NCBI RefSeq assembly: GCF_001494635.1
Contig: NZ_LOJF01000010.1
Location: 124,001-188,000, forward strand
DNA: 64,000 nucleotides
Direction of reading: 5' to 3'
From: Tractidigestivibacter scatoligenes
GTDB taxonomy: Bacteria > Actinomycetota > Coriobacteriia > Coriobacteriales > Atopobiaceae
Made by a program: the position numbers and the translations under genes. Each line of letters starts with the position of its first letter. The first letter of the stretch is position 1. The notes below the pieces were generated by a model that saw only the letters and a list, made by a program, of their open reading frames with translations, made no database searches and had not been told where the DNA came from. Below are positions 26,493-34,403 of the stretch, piece after piece.

Positions 26493-28219
26493 CCCTTACT
26501 ATCGACGGCAAGCAGGTCGCGGTCCCGGAGCACACATCCATCCTGGATGCGGCCAGGTCCGTGAACATCAACATTCCAACCTTGTGCTTTCTGCGCGACA
26601 TCAACGAGATAGGCGCGTGCAGGGCGTGCGTGGTCGAGATCGAGGGCATCGACCAGCTGGTGGCCGCCTGCAACAACACCGTGCTAGACGGCATGGTGGT
26701 GCGTACAAATAGCCCCAAGGTGCGCATGGCGCGCAAGGCCAACGTGGAGTTTCTCCTCTCGCAGCACGATTCCGAGTGCACGAGCTGTGTGCGCTCCGGC
26801 AACTGCACGCTGCAGACGGTCGCCAACGACCTTGGCATCACCAGCCTACCCTACACCAAACATCTGCCGCACCAGCCCTGGAACCAGGACTTCCCGCTCA
26901 TCCGCAACAACGACAAGTGCATCAACTGCCTGCGCTGCATCCAGGTGTGCGAGAAGGTCCAGGCGGAGGGCATCTGGGACCTCACCAACCGCTCGAGCCA
27001 CACCTGCGTGGGCGTGCGTGGCGGCGGCCTCATCGAGGACTCCGACTGCGCACTCTGCGGCCAGTGCATCACCCACTGTCCCACCGGCGCGCTGCGCGAG
27101 CGCGACGACACCGACCGCGTCTTCGATGCTTTGGCGGACCCCGATAAGATCGTTGTGGTGCAGGTGGCACCCGCCGTGCGCACAGCCTGGGGCGAGCCCT
27201 TTGGCCTGCCGCGCGAGAAGGCCACGGCCCAGCGCCTAGTAACCGCGCTCAAGGGCATGGGCTTCGACTACGTGTTTGACACGGACTTCTCGGCAGACCT
27301 CACCATCATGGAGGAGGGCTCCGAGCTGGTGGAGCACCTCAAGCATCCCGAGGGCGTGAAGTTCCCCATGTTCACGAGCTGCTGCCCCGGCTGGGTGCGC
27401 TACTGCAAGGCGCGCCACCCGCGCTTCACCGACCAGCTCTCCACCTCAAAGTCGCCCGGCCAGATGTTTGGCGCCATCGCCAAGAGCTACTATGCCGAGC
27501 TTCTGGGCGTGGACCCGCACCGCATCTTCTGCGTGGAGATCATGCCTTGCCTGGCCAAGAAGGCCGAGGTCGACATCCCCGTGATGAACGATGCCTGCGG
27601 CGATCCCGACGTGGACGTGTCGCTCACAGTGCGCGAGGTGGACCGCATGATTCGCGCCGAGCACATCGACGTCTTCTCGCTTGCTGAGACGGACTTTGAC
27701 CAGCCGCTTGGCACGGCCACGGGTGCCGGCGTGATCTTTGGCGCCACCGGCGGCGTCATGGAGGCAGCCCTGCGCACGGCGTACTACCTGGTCACAGGCG
27801 AGAACTGCGACGCCGACGCGTTCAAGGGCGTGCGCGGCCTTGACGGCTGGAAGGAGGCTAGCTTCGACATTGCCGGCACCACGCTGCACGTGGCCGTGGC
27901 GAGCGGCCTGGGCAACGCCAACCGCCTGCTCAACGCGCTCGAGGCTGGCGAGGTCTCCTACGACTTCGTTGAGGTCATGGCGTGCCCCGGCGGCTGCTCT
28001 GGCGGCGGCGGGCTGCCCATCCACGACGGCGAGGAGCTTGCGGGCGTTCGCGGCGACGTGCTGTGGGGCCTTGACCGCGCGGCCAAGCTGCGCCGCAGCC
28101 ACGAGAACCCCGCAATCCAGGCGGTCTACCGCGACTACCTGGGTGCGCCGCTCTCCGAGCGCGCGGAGGAGCTGCTCCACACCAACCAGCACGCGTGGAA
28201 GATGCCGAGAGAGGCATAG
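26486..28219 (+). CDS. hydA: [FeFe]-hydrogenase catalytic subunit
   Basis: This 577-residue protein, the size of clostridial CpI, has a [2Fe-2S] domain (C34, C45, C48, C62), a His-Cys3 cluster (H94, C98, C101, C107) and two [4Fe-4S] ferredoxin sites (C145-C155, C188-C198). The H-cluster motifs are TSCCPGW (C299/C300), MPCLAKKAE (C355) and MACPGGCSGGGG (C500, C504). All ligands and the proton-relay cysteine are present, so it should be active in H2 production or uptake. GTG 26486 follows GGGGAGG and overlaps the upstream oxidoreductase stop. The HydE/F/G maturases are not in the window. Confidence 0.95.
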   Translation: MVTLTIDGKQVAVPEHTSILDAARSVNINIPTLCFLRDINEIGACRACVVEIEGIDQLVAACNNTVLDGMVVRTNSPKVRMARKANVEFLLSQHDSECTSCVRSGNCTLQTVANDLGITSLPYTKHLPHQPWNQDFPLIRNNDKCINCLRCIQVCEKVQAEGIWDLTNRSSHTCVGVRGGGLIEDSDCALCGQCITHCPTGALRERDDTDRVFDALADPDKIVVVQVAPAVRTAWGEPFGLPREKATAQRLVTALKGMGFDYVFDTDFSADLTIMEEGSELVEHLKHPEGVKFPMFTSCCPGWVRYCKARHPRFTDQLSTSKSPGQMFGAIAKSYYAELLGVDPHRIFCVEIMPCLAKKAEVDIPVMNDACGDPDVDVSLTVREVDRMIRAEHIDVFSLAETDFDQPLGTATGAGVIFGATGGVMEAALRTAYYLVTGENCDADAFKGVRGLDGWKEASFDIAGTTLHVAVASGLGNANRLLNALEAGEVSYDFVEVMACPGGCSGGGGLPIHDGEELAGVRGDVLWGLDRAAKLRRSHENPAIQAVYRDYLGAPLSERAEELLHTNQHAWKMPREA

Positions 28220-28278
28220 GCGCTGCGGCTAGGCTGCAGGGTACTTCTCGGCGGGCTCTTCGGACTTGACGGAAATCG

Positions 28279-28317
28279 GCCCTCCGGCGACATTTTGAAC
28301 CGCCGGAGGGCGCGTTT
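28279..28317 (+). terminator. Intrinsic terminator of the hydrogenase operon
   Basis: GCCCTCCGGCG (28279-28289) pairs perfectly with CGCCGGAGGGC (28301-28311) across an 11-nt loop, followed by GCGTTTT. It lies 60 bp after hydA. Confidence 0.8.
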
Positions 28318-28343
28318 TGGCAGCAAGTGCGTACAAGAACCCG

Positions 28344-28401
28344 GCTCCGGCGCCAGAGTGACGCCGGAGCTTACGGTATTTCGGGACTCTCGTCCAAAAG
28401 G
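28344..28401. repeat. 58-bp repeat, left copy bracketing the metal-transport cassette
   Basis: The unit opens with the hairpin GCTCCGGCGCCA/GACGCCGGAGC and ends with TCTCGTCCAAAAGG. A copy of the same length and orientation lies at 32248-32305. The two differ mainly in the 4-nt hairpin loop and a short middle stretch. The rest of the gap 28220-28552 holds the hydA terminator and an AT-richer leader with CAAACTAACC. Confidence 0.75.
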
Positions 28402-28552
28402 GGTTCTCCGGCAGCGCTAGGCGCTGGACGGCATTCCAAAACATTATTCTGTCAGCCAGACGTGTTGTTTGGTTGGAGTATTATACCAATGAAATATCAA
28501 ACTAACCTTTGGGTGCAGGACGTTCTTTCGAGCGGGATGGGGGCACCGGCTC

Positions 28553-29575
28553 ATGCGTGAGGGAATTGCGCGCAACCACCCTGCTGTGGTGTTTGGGATG
28601 CTTGTCGTTATTACCCTGGTAATCGCGCTTGCCTCTCTTGTCCTTGGCCGCTTTTACATTCCCATTGACAGCGTACTGGGCATGTTGGGCAACCGAGTAT
28701 TCTCTATTCCCGCCGCCTGGACTGGACAGCAGGAGACACTTTTCTTTAATGTGCGGCTTCCCCGTGTCGTCATGACGCTCGCGGTGGGCTGTTCTCTTGC
28801 TGCTGCGGGCGCAGCATTTCAGGGCATATTTCAGAATCCGCTTGTCTCCCCCGATTTCTTGGGCGCTTCGCAGGGTGCGGCTTTTGGGGCATGTCTTGCC
28901 ATTCTGCTCTCATTGGGAACGCTGGGCGTCTCGCTCATGGCTTTCGCCTTCTCGATACTCTCGGTAGTAATCGTCCTGACGGTGAGTCACCTGGCCAAGG
29001 GCAACAGGGTGCTTGTAACCGTATTGGCTGGCGTTATGGTAAGTTCCCTCTTTCAGGCGGGGGTTTCATTCACAAAGCTGGTTGCCGACCCATCCGTTCA
29101 GTTACAGGCAATTACGTTTTGGCTCATGGGTTCACTTGCGAGTACGCGCAGCTCCGATTTTGCGCTCGTTGCGGCCCCCATGCTTGTTGGCAACCTTGGC
29201 CTCTTCGCAATTCGCTGGAAAATAACGATCCTGACCATGGGCGATGAAGAGGCGATATCCATGGGCGTTGATGCGCCGCGAGTCCGGACTTTGGTCATCA
29301 TTCTCGCCACTATTATTACGGCGGCTAGTGTGTCCGTCTCTGGAATTGTTGGCTGGGTAGGCCTTGTGATACCGCATGTCGCCAGAGCCCTCGTTGGAGC
29401 GGACTACCGGCGGCTCTTGCCGGCAAGCATGCTACTGGGGGCCTCGTTCCTGCTGGTTGTTGATGATATCGCGCGCCTTGCCACTTCGGCAGAGATACCC
29501 ATTGGCATCCTTACCGCATTTGTCGGTGCGCCCTTCTTTCTGTGGCTCATAACCAAGAGTCGCAGTCAGAGGTAG
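28553..29575 (+). CDS. FecCD-family metal-chelate ABC permease
   Basis: This 340-residue, roughly ten-helix permease belongs to the BtuC/FecD/FhuB family. Landmarks are RLPRVVMTLAVGCSLAAAGAAFQ near the N-terminus, the NPLVSPDFLGASQGA motif, and GIVGWVGLVIPHVARALVG, which contacts the ATPase. It forms the membrane channel (as a dimer) for import of siderophore, heme, cobalamin or similar chelates. ATP-binding and binding-protein genes follow within 10 bp. Codon usage is visibly less GC-rich than in the hydrogenase genes upstream, consistent with separate acquisition. Confidence 0.9.
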   Translation: MREGIARNHPAVVFGMLVVITLVIALASLVLGRFYIPIDSVLGMLGNRVFSIPAAWTGQQETLFFNVRLPRVVMTLAVGCSLAAAGAAFQGIFQNPLVSPDFLGASQGAAFGACLAILLSLGTLGVSLMAFAFSILSVVIVLTVSHLAKGNRVLVTVLAGVMVSSLFQAGVSFTKLVADPSVQLQAITFWLMGSLASTRSSDFALVAAPMLVGNLGLFAIRWKITILTMGDEEAISMGVDAPRVRTLVIILATIITAASVSVSGIVGWVGLVIPHVARALVGADYRRLLPASMLLGASFLLVVDDIARLATSAEIPIGILTAFVGAPFFLWLITKSRSQR

Positions 29576-29582
29576 TGACGAC

Positions 29583-30419
29583 ATGAGCTTTGAAGTATCG
29601 CATCTCTCTTTCTCGTATGGCAAGCGCGAAGTGCTCCATGACGTCTCTTTTAGCCTACCCAATGGCTCGCTAGGCGCGGTGCTCGGACCAAACGGTTCGG
29701 GAAAGACCACGCTGTTTAGGTGCATCCTCGGTCTTTGCAGCCCATCTTCCGGAAACGTTTGCGCTAACGGCCATGATGTCGCAGGTCTTTCGGTGAGGCG
29801 TAGGGCAAAGGAGATGGCATATATCCCACAAGCTCATGCTATTGTCTTCGACTACGAGGTTGTGGACGTTGTCCTCATGGCATGCGGGACAGACCTAGGG
29901 ATGCTGCGCTCTCCCCTTCGACAGCATGAGGAGCGGGCGATGGCTGCGCTTGAGCGCGTGGGAATCGCGGACTTGGCGCACCGGTCAATGAGGCAGCTTT
30001 CCGGAGGACAACAGCAACTGGTTCTTGTAGCGCGTGCCATTGCGCAGGATGCTCGCTCCATTGTGATGGATGAGCCTACCAGCGCCCTTGACTTTGGCAA
30101 TACCGTTCGGGTGCTTGAGCAGGTGCGTGCACTCGTCGACGAAGGTCGCTCGATTTTGCTGTCAACGCATCAGCCCGAGCAGGCATACCTCTACGCAGAC
30201 CGCGTGATTGCGCTTTCCGACGGACGGGTGATATCCGTGGGATCGCCGGCGGATGTGGTTACCTCCAGAGGTGTTAGCGATCTCTACGGCATGGATGTGC
30301 TGGTGAGCCCTCTCTTTGATGATCGGGCTCGCGCATGCGTTCCGGCGTCTATTGTTATGCCATCAAAATTGACATCACGAAAACAGGATAGTCGGGTGTC
30401 AGGGGAAGGGGAGGATTGA
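29583..30419 (+). CDS. FecE/BtuD-type ABC importer ATPase
   Basis: This 278-residue ATPase has Walker A GPNGSGKTT, Q-loop AYIPQAHA, signature LSGGQQQLVLVARAIAQ and Walker B IVMDEPTSALD, followed by STHQPEQAY with the switch histidine. It energises the permease encoded 7 bp upstream. The last 30 residues after FDDRARACVPASIV are an ordinary short extension. Translation is probably coupled to the permease gene. Confidence 0.92.
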   Translation: MSFEVSHLSFSYGKREVLHDVSFSLPNGSLGAVLGPNGSGKTTLFRCILGLCSPSSGNVCANGHDVAGLSVRRRAKEMAYIPQAHAIVFDYEVVDVVLMACGTDLGMLRSPLRQHEERAMAALERVGIADLAHRSMRQLSGGQQQLVLVARAIAQDARSIVMDEPTSALDFGNTVRVLEQVRALVDEGRSILLSTHQPEQAYLYADRVIALSDGRVISVGSPADVVTSRGVSDLYGMDVLVSPLFDDRARACVPASIVMPSKLTSRKQDSRVSGEGED

Positions 30420-30424
30420 GAAAG

Positions 30425-31549
30425 GTGAAGAGAATTCAGACGACGAGAAGGGGTTTTGTCTCGGCCATGTCGTGTGCTCTTGGTTTGGGCGCACTTGGCG
30501 GGCTTGCTGGTTGTGGGGGAGCTCATGCACCTGCAACAACGGAGGGGGATTCTTCGCAGGCTTCGTCTACACGGAAGTTCACCGATTCCTGTGGCCGAGA
30601 AGTGGAGCTTCCCGACGAGATTACCAAGGTAGTCCCGTCGGGCCCAACCACTCAGCAGATTCTGCTTACTATTAAACCTTCACTTGTATGCGGACTTGCT
30701 ACCAAACTTGCGGACGCCCAGATAAAGGTGCTCGGCGACAGCGTTGCTGCCTTGCCCGTGTTTGGGCAGATTTACGGTGGCAAGGGCGATTTCAACAAGG
30801 AGTCCGTTGCGTCCGCAGAGCCACAGCTCATCATCGATGTGGGTGAGGCCAAGGACACTATCGTCCAGGACATGGATGATTTGCAAGAGCGGCTCGGAGT
30901 TCCCTGCGTGCACATCGAGTCCTCGCTGGACAGTTATGACAAGATTTATGAACAGCTTGGCGAGCTCCTCGGCCAAGAGGCTCGCTGCTCTGACCTTGCC
31001 GGCTATTGCCGTGACGTATATGACGAGGTAACGGGCGCCGTTTCCACCATTCCGGAAGAGGACCGTCCGCGTGTTGCGTACCTTCTGGGTGACTCGGGTC
31101 TCAATGCTGTTGCGCGGGGCAGTTTCCAGGCTGGAGTTATCGACATGATTGCACAGAACGCGATTGTCGTTGAGAAGCCATCTCCTTCTGGCATGGGGCA
31201 GGAGGTCAGCCTCGAGCAGATTGCCAGCGATGACCCCGAGATGATCGTTTTTGGGCCGGGCAGCATATACGGCACGGTGGGGGACGACCCCGCCTGGGCA
31301 GATATCACCGCCATTCGAGAGAAGAACTACTACCAGGTTCCTGGCATGCCGTACAACTGGGTTTCCAGCCCAGCGGCAACAAACCAGGTGATTGGCATGC
31401 AATGGTTTGCTCGCATTTGCTATCCCGAGAAGTTCGAGACTACCGTTCAAGACGTTGCGGTTGCCTACTTCAAGACATTCTATGACTATGACCTCTCCGA
31501 GGAGGAATGCGCATCTGTTATGGAAGGGGCTCTTCCAAAGGGCGAGTAG
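30425..31549 (+). CDS. FecB/BtuF-type substrate-binding lipoprotein
   Basis: This 374-residue binding protein starts MKRIQTTRRGFVSAMSCALG and has the lipobox LAGC (lipidated Cys30). The RRGFV stretch resembles a Tat signal. The mature part follows the TroA/FecB pattern: KFTDSCGREVELPDEITKVV, then ASAEPQLIIDVG. It delivers a metal chelate to the importer; the ligand is not identifiable. I prefer GTG 30425 because GGGGAGG lies 10 nt before it. A TTG at 30416, overlapping the previous stop, is too close to that site. Confidence 0.88.
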   Translation: MKRIQTTRRGFVSAMSCALGLGALGGLAGCGGAHAPATTEGDSSQASSTRKFTDSCGREVELPDEITKVVPSGPTTQQILLTIKPSLVCGLATKLADAQIKVLGDSVAALPVFGQIYGGKGDFNKESVASAEPQLIIDVGEAKDTIVQDMDDLQERLGVPCVHIESSLDSYDKIYEQLGELLGQEARCSDLAGYCRDVYDEVTGAVSTIPEEDRPRVAYLLGDSGLNAVARGSFQAGVIDMIAQNAIVVEKPSPSGMGQEVSLEQIASDDPEMIVFGPGSIYGTVGDDPAWADITAIREKNYYQVPGMPYNWVSSPAATNQVIGMQWFARICYPEKFETTVQDVAVAYFKTFYDYDLSEEECASVMEGALPKGE

Positions 31550-31566
31550 ATCAAAGCCCTCGGGGG

Positions 31567-32196
31567 TTACGAGCATTCCCTTCCGTTGGGTACAAGGCGG
31601 GCTAGGACGAGTGCTCTACTTTCCGGTGTGGGGGCGATGCACCTCGGGGTGCCCCACGCTGGGGAGAATCGCTCGATTGCCGTTTCGGCAAGCTCGGGGC
31701 GAACGACCACTATTGCGTGGGGCCAAGCATGCGTTGGCCCCACGCTTGCAATCTTGAGTGCCTGCGTAAGACCGATATTGCGGCGCAGCTCCAGCGGTCC
31801 AAGCTCATCGATGACGAGAAGTCCGGGATGCGCTGTGGCGGAATTCGCGTAGATTTTGGCGAGATGGGCGTTTACCTGGGAGATGGAGTCAGCAGAGAAA
31901 GTCCAGCCAGATGTTGCCACGGGTTCCCTGCTGGCGGGGCTTCCTTGTAAGCTGGCGGCATTCGTGGTCCCAGTCTGCTTGTCTGTGTTTGGTGCGGCAA
32001 ATGGGACAAGGGTGCCCTGGGGGAGAAGGACATTGTCAATTCCGAGCTTCTTGAAACTGCCATCGGGAAGAGCGCGCCAGCGACCTGGAGCGAGCACGCC
32101 ATAGCAGGGGATATCAACTGCACGAAGCGCTGCAGTGAGCGTTTCCAGCCAGCGCGTCTTGCCTGATTTACGTGGCGCAGTGAGAATGAATAGCAC
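31567..32196 (-). CDS. P-loop NTPase (THEP1-like nucleoside triphosphatase)
   Basis: This 209-residue P-loop protein begins MLFILTAPRKSGKTRW; the atypical Walker A is APRKSGKT. It shows LLVIDELGPLELRRNIG as Walker B/sensor, resembling the ridEiGpmEl motif of THEP1-type NTPases. GTG 32196 follows GAGAGGGGG, and upstream in-frame codons lie in the repeat at 32248. It converges with the binding-protein gene, with 17 bp between stops, and lies within the cassette bracketed by 58-bp repeats. Related NTPases often accompany metal-cofactor or transport genes. Actual role unknown. Confidence 0.7.
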   Translation of the reverse strand: MLFILTAPRKSGKTRWLETLTAALRAVDIPCYGVLAPGRWRALPDGSFKKLGIDNVLLPQGTLVPFAAPNTDKQTGTTNAASLQGSPASREPVATSGWTFSADSISQVNAHLAKIYANSATAHPGLLVIDELGPLELRRNIGLTQALKIASVGPTHAWPHAIVVVRPELAETAIERFSPAWGTPRCIAPTPESRALVLARLVPNGRECS

Positions 32197-32247
32197 AACG
32201 TCCCCCTCTCTAAAGCTTCTTGATTCTGTCGCCGAAACGAAGCAAGC

Positions 32248-32305
32248 GCTCCGGCGCCAATACGACGCCGGAGCGTTTGTTATCGCGGGGTTCTCGTCCA
32301 AAAGG
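32248..32305. repeat. 58-bp repeat, right copy bracketing the metal-transport cassette
   Basis: A hairpin GCTCCGGCGCCA/GACGCCGGAGC at 32248-32274 is followed by TTATCGCGGGG and TCTCGTCCAAAAGG. It is the same length and orientation as the copy at 28344, 3.9 kb away. The middle TTATCGC also appears in the tandem units at 18215. Confidence 0.75.
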
Positions 32306-32346
32306 TGCCTTTGGGCGTCACGGCGCGCTGCCGGTTACGGCGAGAA

Positions 32347-32775
32347 CTACTCCTCCACCTCGAGGAGCTCGATCTCGAAGTTGAGGTCCTTGCCGGCCAT
32401 CTCGTGGTTGAGGTCGAACGTGATGTTGGTGTCGTCCTTGGCCGCGACCAGGGCGGGGAAGGGCTGGCCAGAGGGGGTTGCCAGCGTCACGCGGTCGCCC
32501 ACCGAGAGCTTCTCGGCGCCGGGCATCATGGCGATGGGCAGCGTCTGGACGAGGTCCTCGCGCCTCTCGCCATAGGCCTCGGCGGCGGGGATGTGGACGT
32601 TTCTCGTCTCGCCAACTGCCATCTGGTCGACGGCGGCGTCAAAGCCCTTGATCATCTGGCCGGCCATGCACGTGAAGGCCAGCGGCTCGTTGCGGTCGCG
32701 GGACGAGTCGAACTTGGTACCGTCGTCGAGGGTGCCAACGTAGTGCACCTTGACCTTCTTGCCTGCGTTGCTCAT
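32347..32775 (-). CDS. FKBP-type peptidyl-prolyl isomerase (SlyD-like)
   Basis: This 142-residue cytosolic isomerase has VHYVGTLDDGTKFDSS, GQMIKGFDAAVDQMAVGE and AYGERRED of the FKBP fold, with an IF (insert-in-flap) chaperone domain as in SlyD (residues about 75-120). It lacks the His/Cys-rich metal-binding tail of E. coli SlyD. ATG 32775 follows GGAGGACC. It is divergent from murI with a 122-bp gap. It catalyses prolyl cis-trans isomerisation and assists folding. Confidence 0.9.
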   Translation of the reverse strand: MSNAGKKVKVHYVGTLDDGTKFDSSRDRNEPLAFTCMAGQMIKGFDAAVDQMAVGETRNVHIPAAEAYGERREDLVQTLPIAMMPGAEKLSVGDRVTLATPSGQPFPALVAAKDDTNITFDLNHEMAGKDLNFEIELLEVEE

Positions 32776-32897
32776 GGGTCCTCCTTGGGGCGGCCGCGCA
32801 CGGCCGCTTGTGGCTGCAATGGCAACAACTCTACGCCACAACGCCATCGGCCGCGAGTGGCATACTGGTTCCATGCAGGTATCGTGGGGAGGAACGC

Positions 32898-33677
32898 ATG
32901 GCAGAGAAGGACAGAGGTTTTGTGGGGGTGTTCGACTCGGGGGTGGGTGGCCTCACGGTGCTGGGGTGCCTTGTCGCCGAGTTGCCGCACGAGCGCTTTG
33001 TCTTCTTTGGGGACTCCGCTCACGCCCCCTACGGCGACAAGCCCCCCGAGGAGGTCCTGGCGCTCTCGCGGCGCATTGCCGCCTCGCTTGTGAACGAGGG
33101 CGCAAAGGCGCTGGTCATCGCCTGCAATACCGCCACCTCCGTTGCCGCGCAGGCGCTGCGCACGGAGTACCCCACCATTCCCGTGATTGGCGTGGAGCCG
33201 GCACTCAAACCGGCAACGCTCGCGCCGCAGCACCGCCGCATCCTGGTGATGGCCACGGCGGCCACGCTGCGGCTGGGCAAGTTCCAGCGCCTCGAGGACC
33301 GCTGGGGCGCGGATTCCGAGGTCATCGAGGTGCCGTGCGTTGGGCTGGCCGACCTCATAGAGAAGGGCGACCCCGCCTCTCCCGCGATCCACGAGCTGCT
33401 CGAGCGCTACCTTGGCCCGTGGTGCGGCAAGGTCGACTCGGTGGTTCTCGGCTGCACGCACTATCCGCTTGTCCGCGAGCAGATTCGCGAGGTCATGGGC
33501 GACGTGCCGCTCTTTGATGGCGGCGAGGGCACGGCGCGAGAGACGCGCCGCCGACTTGAGGCGGCGGGACTTCTCGCCTCTAGCGCCCAGGTGGGGAGCG
33601 TGGAACTTCGCTCGAGCATCGATACCCCGGACGAACTGGCGCTCTACCAGCGGATCTTCGAGCTGGCGCAGCGCTAG
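32898..33677 (+). CDS. murI: Glutamate racemase
   Basis: This 259-residue enzyme has the two catalytic cysteine motifs IACNTATSVA and LGCTHYPLV, the start GVFDSGVGGLTVL, and GDSAHAPYG. It makes D-glutamate for peptidoglycan in the cytosol. ATG 32898 follows GGGGAGGAA. Full-length with no anomalies. Downstream is a 726-bp gap of hairpin elements. Confidence 0.95.
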   Translation: MAEKDRGFVGVFDSGVGGLTVLGCLVAELPHERFVFFGDSAHAPYGDKPPEEVLALSRRIAASLVNEGAKALVIACNTATSVAAQALRTEYPTIPVIGVEPALKPATLAPQHRRILVMATAATLRLGKFQRLEDRWGADSEVIEVPCVGLADLIEKGDPASPAIHELLERYLGPWCGKVDSVVLGCTHYPLVREQIREVMGDVPLFDGGEGTARETRRRLEAAGLLASSAQVGSVELRSSIDTPDELALYQRIFELAQR

Positions 33678-33744
33678 GGGCCTGCCGACGGCGAGGACGC
33701 CTCTCCCAACGTCCCTTTCTACACCTTGCCCAACGTCCTTCTCT

Positions 33745-33828
33745 GCAGAGAATAGCTCCTTTTCTTAAGCTGCCGTTGCGTTTCCGCAGGTAACGAGCAC
33801 CGGTTTTAAGAAAGGGAGCTAAACTTTG
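33745..33828. repeat. Hairpin element, arm class AGAGAATAGCTCC (second copy)
   Basis: The arm AGAATAGCTCCTTTTCTTAA faces TTAAGAAAGGGAGCTAAACTT. The core GCGTTTCCGCAGGTAACGA parallels the element at 18379. The outer right arm has decayed relative to that copy. It lies just past murI and could also act as its terminator. Confidence 0.7.
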
Positions 33829-33873
33829 CGGCTGGCAGTTATGCCCGGAGCAAGTTTTGGCCGCCGCTCGTTG

Positions 33874-33949
33874 TTATTGCGCGATATTCCTCGTCAATAG
33901 GACGTTCGCCCAGTTGGCAATCACTACATCAAGGAATTTCGCGCAATAA
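33874..33949. repeat. 76-bp hairpin element, arm class TTATTGCGCGATAT, copy 1
   Basis: TTATTGCGCGATATTCCT at 33874 faces AAGGAATTTCGCGCAATAA ending at 33949. The core carries GTTCGCCCAGTTGGCAATC. The next element, 193 bp on, has the same length and the same arm class. Confidence 0.8.
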
Positions 33950-34066
33950 TCTTGGAAGACGAAGCAAGGCACCCCGAGAACAAACCGCAGGTGGAGCAGA
34001 GGGATTCGCCTCATCTGGTCTCCTGTTTGAGGTTCTTATCGGCTTAGCACCTTGGCTGTCCCTTCG

Positions 34067-34142
34067 TTATTGCGCGATATTTCTCATGACTCAAGTATTC
34101 GCCCAGTTGAGCATCTCAATATCAAGAAATATCGCGCAATAA
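34067..34142. repeat. 76-bp hairpin element, arm class TTATTGCGCGATAT, copy 2
   Basis: TTATTGCGCGATATTTCT at 34067 faces AGAAATATCGCGCAATAA ending at 34142, perfectly complementary over 18 bp. The core carries TATTCGCCCAGTTGAGCA. Against copy 1, changes in one arm are matched by changes in the other, so pairing appears to be maintained. Confidence 0.82.
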
Positions 34143-34219
34143 TTTCTGCCGAGAAGGTCCGATGCCCCGAGGCGAGGCCACGGACGAAGCTGAGGGGGCC
34201 TCACCTACCCATCCGCCCA

Positions 34220-34305
34220 GTCGTTCTTCAGCGGTTTCTGTGAAACGGGGGCAACGTTCCCGCAGGTCGCGCCAATCATCATTCTCAAAAACCGCTAAAG
34301 AAGGT
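34220..34305. repeat. Hairpin element, arm class CGTTCTTTAGCGG (second copy)
   Basis: TCGTTCTTCAGCGGTTTCTG faces AAAAACCGCTAAAGAAGG. The core has AACGTTCCCGCAGGTCGC, like the TTTCCGCAGGT cores of the other arm class. It is one of four elements that occupy the gene-free stretch 33678-34346. Confidence 0.72.
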
Positions 34306-34346
34306 AAGGGGGAAGCGGAAGGGGAGAAGGAAGAGGGGGCTACGGC

Positions 34347-34379
34347 AAAGAAAAAGGCCGGCACCCAGAGGGGCCGGCC
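34347..34379 (-). terminator. Intrinsic terminator of the aquaporin gene
   Basis: On the minus strand GGCCGGCC pairs with GCCGGCC across a CCTCTGGGT loop and is followed by TTTTTCTTT. It lies 25 bp past the aquaporin stop. Confidence 0.8.
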
Positions 34380-34403
34380 GTGGTTCTCGCTATGTTCTGG
34401 CTC

